NCBI GenBank assembly: GCA_002189035.1 | Contig: NEEC01000093.1 | Span: 1 to 41,444, forward strand | Source of the DNA: Utricularia gibba | Taxonomy: Eukaryota; Streptophyta; Magnoliopsida; Lamiales; Lentibulariaceae | Direction of reading: 5' to 3' | DNA length: 41,444 bases | Part shown: positions 34,663 through 41,444 of the stretch, in pieces | Position numbering within the stretch: position 1 is the first letter of the stretch | Layout: every line of letters starts with the position of its first letter | Made by a program: the position numbers and the translations under genes | Notes under the pieces: model-generated | The model's database searches: none | Told to the model about the DNA's origin: nothing | The model's input: only the letters and a program-made list of their open reading frames with translations

Positions 34663-37319
34663 GTGGGACCACTCGCGGTATCTTGTCTGAGTGGGAAAAT
34701 CGGATTATGAATATTATTATTTAAAATAGATTAAATTATGTGGGAAAATCAGACGATGTTTTCGTTTCAATAATCCTTTTTCAAATTTCAAAATAAAAAA
34801 TTTTAGTTAAGATTTTCACCCGATTTATGTTTTTTTATTATTTTCTCCCTATGGCATCAAAGTGTGTGTTTCATTGAATTTGCTTGAAACACTCGAACAT
34901 AAATAATTTTATTTTAAAATAATAAATATTTAAAAATATTTATTTTATAATAAAATTAAAAATAACTAACTTATATTTTATTAAAATATTTTAAAAAAAT
35001 GCTTTTAAATAAGTTGAACCAAATGCCATAGATTCTAGATTAAAAAAAAGAAAAATATCGAATTTATTTTTAAAAAGATATTCGTGTTCATTTTAAAAGA
35101 CGTTGTCGGCCTCCACGCAAGTGGGCGTTGTGTGGGGGCCACAAACGCAATTATGATGAAGCGTGGCGGCGCGTGAAGGTGTGGGAAGTGGGCCGTCGGC
35201 GCGTGGTCCCGTCCGGAGGAAAGCTCTTTAAAAAAAATTATCTTTAATATGTGGGTTGTAATTATTTTAGTTTAAAATAATTGAATTCAAAAGTTTTTTT
35301 TAATTGTACGAAATTATGTGATTATCCATGTATTTTCAAATTTATTCTCCAGAAAAAAAAAATATTTGTATTTATTTTATGCAAATGATCATATGCACTC
35401 AATTTCTCCACCATAGAATTTTATCATCCACATATTTTCTTTAAAATAATTAATGCAGAGCTCTGCTTTAATGATTACTATTTAAATATTAATTAAAAAC
35501 ACAATAAAATAGGACAACATTCAATTAAAATAGACAAATTGAGGAAAATGGGGCAACCAGAGCACCACATGTTTGAATATTGGGTGTTGCAAAATTAAGT
35601 TGGTAGGTCCCCATCTTATCAGATTCAGCATTTCAGTCCTATTCTCACAATTATGAATTTATGACAATCAAGAATATTTTCACCATCTACAATCAGAATA
35701 ACAAGTAATAAATATTGACAGTGAAAAAAATAATTAGAATACTAAATTGAAAAAAAAGAAACACAATAAATACCTTAAAACTCCCATGTCTGGTTTGAGG
35801 TGGGCAAAAGCATAGGAATGATAGTCATTACTATTTTTTTTTTCTGAGACATTTCTTGTGGGGATCAGATACTCAGGATTTAGGGTTTAGTTTCGAAATA
35901 TTTTACATTTAAGTAATTTTCTACTTTGATATTATTCTTTAACAACTATTCTTTCTAATCACTCGTTTTTTAAAATCTTTTCATTCAAACATGATTATTC
36001 AAGCATCATCTTTTGGAACAAGTTTGCACATAATGCTGACAAATCAAATATAAGAAAACAAAAAAAACCATCCATAAATCACCTCTTTACACCAAAACTA
36101 TGAATTAAATTCGATCCGATTCGATTTAAATTTTTTTCATATAATTTGGCTTAAATGCGGAGGTGAATTAAAAAAAAAAAAAAGACCATGCATCAGTAAT
36201 TGTGTGAAAAAAATGTACATACTATATATAAATTTTTTGATTATGAAATAGAAATTGTTAGTATTAGGGAACAATTTCGCATGAGCACAATTATCAAAAT
36301 GGATCCGCCTTGTGGAACGTGCCATAAGACGTTAGTTAACCAACAACGTTGTTACACTAAAATGACAATCAATGCTGTCTGCAATTGGTCGCTGTTGAAT
36401 GATTAAATTCTGTTTCTCTAAAACAAATAAATAAAATGGTCCCTATATTTTCATTATCACTCCATGGTCCCTAAATGTCACTAACCAATGTAAGGGGTCC
36501 ATAAATTGAAAATCACCACCACACCGAATGAGGCTCTAAAACGCACCATATACGAGTGATTAGCGATTAATCTCTAACCTCAAAACACTCAAAGACTAAT
36601 ATTGATTGTTTAATGAGAACTACAAAGATTGTTGATTCGAAAAATGAAAAAATTAGACATGTTCCATATTCTATATAATGATCTTTTACAAGTATTTTAG
36701 ATGTAAGTTCTTGTCGATCATCAATACAATTGTGTGTTTGTAAATAATTTCGAAGTTATTTTATATCACTTATTTTACTAGTCATATACAATATTTTTAA
36801 TTTTAGATATTTAGATTGTATTTGGTTGGATGAGTGAGAATTGATAGGTTTTACTTTTAAAATTATTAAAGATTTGTAGGTATCGTATTTTTTTTATTTG
36901 ATAAAAAAATATTTTAGGGGTATTTTTTTTATTTTTAACGAAGTGATAAAAAAAACTCATCTCCTTCTAAGAGTTTATTTTTAACTAACATAACATGATA
37001 TTAATCAATCAAATATATAAATAATATTTATTTTTCCATATAAAATATATATATTATACTCCAAAAAAATAATTTGTTAGATTTCTCTATGTTAGTTTAT
37101 TTGACGCGACGATTATTTATTTAGTACCATGGTCAATGTATCCTAAATATGGTAAAAATTGTGAGTTACTATATATGTACTCGGGCTGAGGATGAATGGG
37201 TTGGCATTAATTGGGTGGGGTCCCCAGCTTTCTATTTCCGCTGTGGCTGCCCAAACTATAAACAGAAACAGGTATATGTGTACAAGGTCAGAGCTTGGGA
37301 TTGAGCTCATCGAAGTTCC
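34663..37319. other. AT-rich intergenic region between TM9SF and KNOX genes
   Basis: About 2.65 kb without a convincing gene. It holds the TM9SF 3' UTR, long A/T runs, a short GC-rich island (35,099-35,220) and a single TTTAGGG-type telobox near 35,880. Near 36,437-36,480 two TGGTCCCT(A)(T/A)A motifs lie about 33 bases apart, a pattern often seen in degraded plant repeats. No terminal inverted repeats, target-site duplications or transposase-like frames were found. The last ~200 bases, with ACTATATATG at 37,169 and ACTATAAACA at 37,254, are the probable KNOX promoter and leader. Confidence 0.6.
35099..35220. other. GC-rich island in AT-rich intergenic DNA
   Basis: This stretch of about 120 bases includes GGCGGCGCGTGAAGG and GGGCCGTCGGCGCGTGG and is abruptly GC-rich. 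The flanks on both sides are A/T-dominated for hundreds of bases. It has no open frame of note, and I cannot assign it. Candidates are a remnant of an inserted element, an unannotated transcription start, or a piece of organellar or structural RNA origin. I do not recognise it as rRNA or tRNA. Confidence 0.45.
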
Positions 37320-38634
37320 ATGGCGTTTCAAGAGCCATATCCCCAGACTTTCCATACCCAGAATCAACCGCAGGAAATATCATTCAGCCACCACTCGGCG
37401 CCGCCGCCGACCCTTTTCGATCACCCCGACGATGATAAACCGCAGCCGTCGACCTGGGTCAACAACACCCAGTGGCTCCCGTCGACCCAGAGCCCGACCT
37501 CTACTTCTAAAAGCAGTAATGATCATCACGATGGCGGCAACTGGGAGAGAGATAAGTGCAAGGCGGATGTCCTGAATCACCCACTCTACGAGGAGCTGCT
37601 GTCGGCTCACGTGGCCTGCCTCCGAATCGCGACGCCGGTGGACCAGTTGCCCAGAATAGATGCCCAGCTCGCGCAGTCGCACCAAGTCCTCGCTAAGTAT
37701 CCCCTTCTCGGGCCACCCCTTGATCAAAAGGACCTCGATCAATTCATGGTGCGCTAAAATCGATTATTTCACTTGGGTCTTACGATTAATCGAGATGGGT
37801 TTATTTGAATCGAGCTCTTGAACATGGGATTGAGATTTCTAATGGAATCGTGACTGCCAATCCAGTATTAAATGGAATCTGTTTTCTGTGACTTTTTTTT
37901 TTGTGTAGACGCATTATGTTCTGTTGCTGTCATCGTTCAAAGAACAGCTTCAGCAGCATGTTCGGGTACACGCCATGGAAGCAGTGATGGCTTGTTGGGA
38001 GCTTGAGCATCTTTGCAAAGTTTGACAGGTTCTGTAACAAGCTAGTCTGCAAAATATTGATTTCATTTCTGCAACCTTATTTCGATGGTTTTTTGTATCG
38101 AACAGGGGTGGCACCAGGAGAAGGCACAGGAGCAACAATGTCTGATGATGATGAGGAGCAAGTTGAAAGTGAAAACAGTCTGTTTGACGCAAGTCTTGAA
38201 GGAGGGGACAACATGGGATTTGGTCCTCTGGTTCCTACCGAGTCAGAGAGAACTCTGATGGAGCGAGTGAGGCAGGAATTGAAGCATGAGCTTAAGCAGG
38301 GTTACAAAGACAAGATTGCGGATATTAGAGAAGAAATTCTTCGGAAACGGAGAGCCGGAAAGCTCCCGGAGACACCACCTCTGTGTTGAAAGCCTGGTGG
38401 CAAGCTCACTCCAAATGGCCGTATCCAACAGTAAGCACTTGCTTGGATCTAACTCATCTGGTTCATCATCATATTGTAACTGGTGTGTAGGAGGAAGACA
38501 AGGCAAGATTGGTTCAGGAAACAGGGCTGCAACTGAAGCAGATAAACAACTGGTTCATCAACCAACGTAAACGCAATTGGCACAGCAACCCCTCGTCTTC
38601 ATCTTCTCAGAAAAGCAAGCGCAAGAGGTTGTAG
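37320..38634 (+). CDS. KNAT3-like: Class II KNOX homeobox transcription factor (KNAT3/4/5-like), two frame breaks
   Basis: This is a nuclear TALE homeodomain regulator; class II KNOX proteins pair with BELL proteins and promote differentiation. Exons are 37320-37748, 37909-38028, 38106-38430 and 38491-38634 (TAG), giving 339 residues after allowing for two lost bases. The start is [11 protein letters not shown], as in KNAT3-type proteins (MAF). In order: a Gln/Pro/Ser-rich N-terminus; KNOX1 (about 81-123, [20 protein letters not shown]); KNOX2 (about 137-183, ending in [12 protein letters not shown]); an acidic linker with [14 protein letters not shown] (about 241-262, [20 protein letters not shown]); and a TALE homeodomain (about 263-325) with [19 protein letters not shown]. 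The last intron splits the homeodomain after WPYPT, the classic KNOX position. Single-base losses occur at ~38,009 (GAGCATCT for GAGCAATCT) and ~38,367-38,370 (CCGGAGAC for CCGGGAGAC). Both fall in near-invariant protein segments and look like sequence errors. The protein is shorter at the N-terminus than Arabidopsis KNAT3. Confidence 0.94.
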
Positions 38635-39540
38635 TAGTAGGATTCAAGATCCTCTCCTGATTTCATTATTTGAGAACTAATCTCTGCCAGCTTCTGCTTC
38701 TGTTGTCAAAGTAGCGTGGGAGGTGACAAAGCGGGCGATGAGCGCTATCTATGAGGGAAGAATCATTCAAGTTTCAACAGGCACAAAACCAACCAAGGTG
38801 ACTGAAAGTCAGAGCTGCTCCTGCTGCTGCATCTCTTCCTGCCCTGGTGAGCACCAAGCATTGCAGCTGCAGGTCGACCTTTTCGACAATCTGTGTGTTT
38901 CAACGAGATTCTTCCGTTGCTATGTACTGTATCCCACCGCTGTGTCAACACTTCGAAACGTGTAAATGCTCATACATAACACGAGCAGGAGGGAAATCTC
39001 ATCAGTTTGAGATTATAGTTTAAGTTGGATATCATATATAAGTTAAGTTTGGAAATCAATTCCATTTTCGTAAAACAATTTTATTATCATTTTCAATATA
39101 TATTAAATTTTATTTTACAAAAATATATTTTTTTAGAATCATTTTACTTCTCATAAAAATATAGAATACTGATTTCTCTATATGAATTTAGAATTATACT
39201 TATTCTTTATAAAAAATACAATCAATGTATTTTTTTTAAATAAATTATTTATTACATTTTAATAATGTAATCGATACACTTTTCCTTGTATTATAATTTT
39301 AATACAAATATTTATATTATAGTAATAATATAAATATAGTTATGATTAATAATTAACATAAGTAAATATATTATTTAATTATAAAAATTGATACTCGTTT
39401 CTTTACATCACAAACATGAATCAATTCTACAATAATCATTTCTAAAAATTAATTCCAAACATATACTATTTCTTATTCTATTAAAAAATGCAAATTGAAA
39501 TTAAGTGGCATAAATGGGGTTTAATTAGGGCAAATGAGGA
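38635..39540. other. KNOX 3' UTR and AT-rich intergenic DNA
   Basis: The first ~330 bases (38,635-38,970) have balanced composition and probably form the KNOX 3' UTR. The 80-codon open frame at 38,723-38,965 resembles nothing known to me and I do not call it a gene. From about 39,010 to 39,500 the sequence is strongly A/T-rich and featureless. Confidence 0.55.
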
Positions 39541-40149
39541 GGAAGGAAGAGAACTCACGGTAGAAGAAATTGGAATCTTCTGGATGTGATATCTTGCTTC
39601 CATGTGCAGCCGAGTGGCATTCCACGTACCCCAATTGGGCCCTCCCGATCTACGCCTTGCTTCCGGGAAATGAGTATTGTTTTGCAGAAATTCCCCATTT
39701 TACAACTATCTTGGCGAATTGAATGCCTTTTACAGCTGACCTTGGCAGAATTCGCAGATTGAAAGCGACCTCTTTTCTGCTTGCCTTCCCCTGGGTTTGT
39801 TGGTTTCCTGTTGAAGGGAAACTCAAATATGCCACCGGAACGCCTGACAGAGGAATGGGTTTGCATTTTTCGTTCCTAGGATCGCGCATTTTCATGATTA
39901 AGAGGTGTGCGAGCGGAGTTTACTGAAAAGGGAGAACAGGAAGGGTTTTTGGAGAAGCCCATTGCGCCAGTTTTCTGATCAAAGCCTCCCCGTGCTGTTT
40001 GAGAAAATAAGGTGATTTTTTTGTTTTGTTTTGTGTAAGGCAATTCTTTTCGGAACGAGAAACCGTGTCATTGTAGGTGGTTGACAGATCTGCCATGCGT
40101 TTCAGGTAGAAATAATCCTGCGTGTTACTTGGGATTGTTACAATCAGTG
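39541..40149 (+). other. Promoter and 5' leader of the PB1 kinase gene
   Basis: Base composition rises from the AT-rich spacer to genic levels about 600 bases before the start codon at 40,150. The region contains a possible leader intron, for example donor AAAATAAG|GTGATT at 40,012 and acceptor TGCGTTTCAG at 40,106, but other pairings are possible. Reverse-strand frames at 39,555-39,895 and 39,920-40,381 have no recognisable similarity and are not called. Confidence 0.4.
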
Positions 40150-41444
40150 ATGAACTTCGATCAAAACTCTGTACCTCAAGATTTGCGTCCGGTAAATGTT
40201 GTGAGAAATGTGATTGATGAGTCTCGAATTGGTCCCGTGCCTTCATCAGGGCGAGGCATCGATGGTTACTATGCAGGCCCACCGGCTGATATTGGGGGTA
40301 GTCCCGGTGCAATGCCGGCTGTCTATTATACCACAACAGTTTCCGATCCTGGATTTGTGCCTTTGGGTTTAATAGCGCCATCCCTGCGGTTACTGGGTGG
40401 GTGCAGCATATTGTTGCTCCTCAGCCTAAGCAAGTTGCTATCGGTGCTGCTCCAGTTGTTAGTTCGTCGTGTGGATATGCCAACTCTTCGCAGCATGGAA
40501 TGAAGGTGGAGCATCCGGTTCTTCTGATCAAACTAGTGAAGCTGGAGGTGGCGATTCTGATTCTGGTATGAAGGTCAAGTTTTTGTGTAGTTTTGGTGGC
40601 AAAATATTGCCACGCCGAGTGATGGAGCTTTGAGATATGTAGGTGGGCAAACTAGGATAATTAGTTTTAGGAAGGATGTTACATTCTCTGAATTTGTGCA
40701 GAAATTAGTGATATGTACTTACCGAATGTGGTGGTCAAGTATCAGTTGCCGGATGAGGACCTTGATGCGCTGGTTTCTATTTCTTGCGCTGATGATCTTG
40801 AGAATATGATGGATGAATATAGAAGGTTTGCTGAGACTTCTCTGGATGAGTCTGCTAAGCTGAGGATATTTCTGTTTTTACCTTCAGAGCTTGAGACTGT
40901 TTCTCTGATGCATATTGAGGATGTACAAAATAGTGGACAGAAGTATGTTGAAGCTGTGAATGGGTTAATGGATGGATATAGTCGAGGGACATGCATTGCA
41001 CGGAAGGAGAGCATCGAGAGCACAGTTTCTGCTCAGAATTCAGATACTAGTGGAAACGACATTGCTGATGGTTCTGTGGAAGCTAATGGCCTTCCCATGA
41101 CCAGCAATATTTTGCCCAAGTGTCCTGATATGAAACCAAGAGTTTCTTCTGGTGATCCTAGTTCTTTACTAAATTTTGATGCTCCTGCTCCACAGACTAC
41201 TACCTCCAACAAAAATGTGCCCATTTCTGGGCAATTGGCTGAGACATCTGCATCGTTTAATGTGACTCAGTCACTACCTCCTTTTATAGATCCTTTCCCA
41301 GGGAGTTTAGCTCGAAGTAATTATGTTCCAATTCCTTCTCAAGTTGGTTATCCTGCACAAGTTTTAACTCCTGTTTTTGCTCAATTTCCTACTCCTATGG
41401 GGACTGCTCCTCAGCAGCCTTCTCCTACTTTACACATGACCATG
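40150..41444 (+). CDS. PB1-domain Raf-like MAPKKK (probably subgroup B4), 5' part, four frame breaks
   Basis: This is the N-terminal part of a large plant protein kinase; the kinase domain would lie beyond the window. B4 Raf-like kinases act upstream of SnRK2s in osmotic-stress and hypoxia responses. The start at 40,150 gives MNFDQNSVPQDLRPVNVVRN, the conserved N-terminus of this group. A glycine/serine-rich linker follows, then a PB1 domain at about residues 142-244. It begins KVKFLCSFGGKILPRP (with the basic-cluster lysine), continues LRYVGGQTRIISFRKDV, and has the acidic OPCA-type segment YQLPDEDLDALVSIS. After it comes SGQKYVEAVNG, then a Ser/Pro/Gln-rich low-complexity region open to the window end; about 433 codons are present. 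Single-base losses are seen at ~40,370, ~40,517, ~40,615 and ~40,703. All fall within one ~335-base stretch, several in homopolymers. From ~40,704 on the frame is clean. Pseudogene status is possible but less likely, because the residues between breaks are fully conserved. I infer the subgroup from remembered family sequences. Confidence 0.88.

Noticed and set aside
35878-35892. Telomere-like ATTTAGGGTTTAG
   Set aside because: Only about one and a half repeats; this is a common telobox in plant intergenic DNA, not an interstitial telomere.
37192-37742. Overlapping frames at 37,192-37,575 (+) and 37,380-37,742 (-)
   Set aside because: They are shadows of the GC-rich first KNOX exon, whose own frame matches KNOX proteins throughout.
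39555-40381. Reverse-strand frames upstream of and overlapping the PB1 kinase start
   Set aside because: No known similarity, and they conflict with the conserved plus-strand N-terminus starting at 40,150.

Overview
The window is nuclear DNA of a flowering plant, most likely a eudicot. It has spliced genes with GT-AG introns, and plant-specific families: a class II KNOX homeobox gene and a PB1-domain Raf-like kinase. No species can be assigned from the sequence alone.

Bases 1 to about 29,230 form one side of a tandem satellite array with a ~357-bp monomer, running off the left end of the window. Bases 1-6,680 hold monomers shortened by many 1-3 base losses (spacing 347-357 bp). Bases ~6,680-20,100 are a very regular core (357 bp), where recognisable monomer types recur in fixed order. 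This includes two adjacent copies of a five-monomer, ~1,784-bp higher-order unit at 12,735-16,301. Bases 20,100-23,535 are a mixed zone with a truncated monomer and a local amplification. From 23,536 to ~29,230 the monomers decay steadily, with loss of CpG sites, until they can no longer be recognised.

The right 12 kb is ordinary genic DNA with four plus-strand genes. The first is ALG2, the N-glycan GDP-mannose mannosyltransferase (29,820-32,080, eight exons, intact). The second is an intronless TM9SF/EMP (TMN) nine-transmembrane Golgi protein (32,688-34,662). The third is a class II KNOX gene of the KNAT3/4/5 type (37,320-38,634, four exons). The fourth is the 5' part of a PB1-domain Raf-like MAPKKK, probably subgroup B4 (40,150 to the window end). 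ALG2 and the TM9SF protein both act in the secretory pathway, but their adjacency looks incidental: plants do not use operons and no shared promoter is visible.

The last three genes together carry eight apparent single-base deletions. Each breaks an otherwise well-conserved frame, and several lie in homopolymers. The simplest reading is residual long-read consensus error rather than three neighbouring pseudogenes. No complete transposon, rRNA, tRNA or CRISPR array was recognised. The notable structure is the satellite: its higher-order organisation, its decaying gene-side edge, and a possible ancient internal duplication within the monomer.
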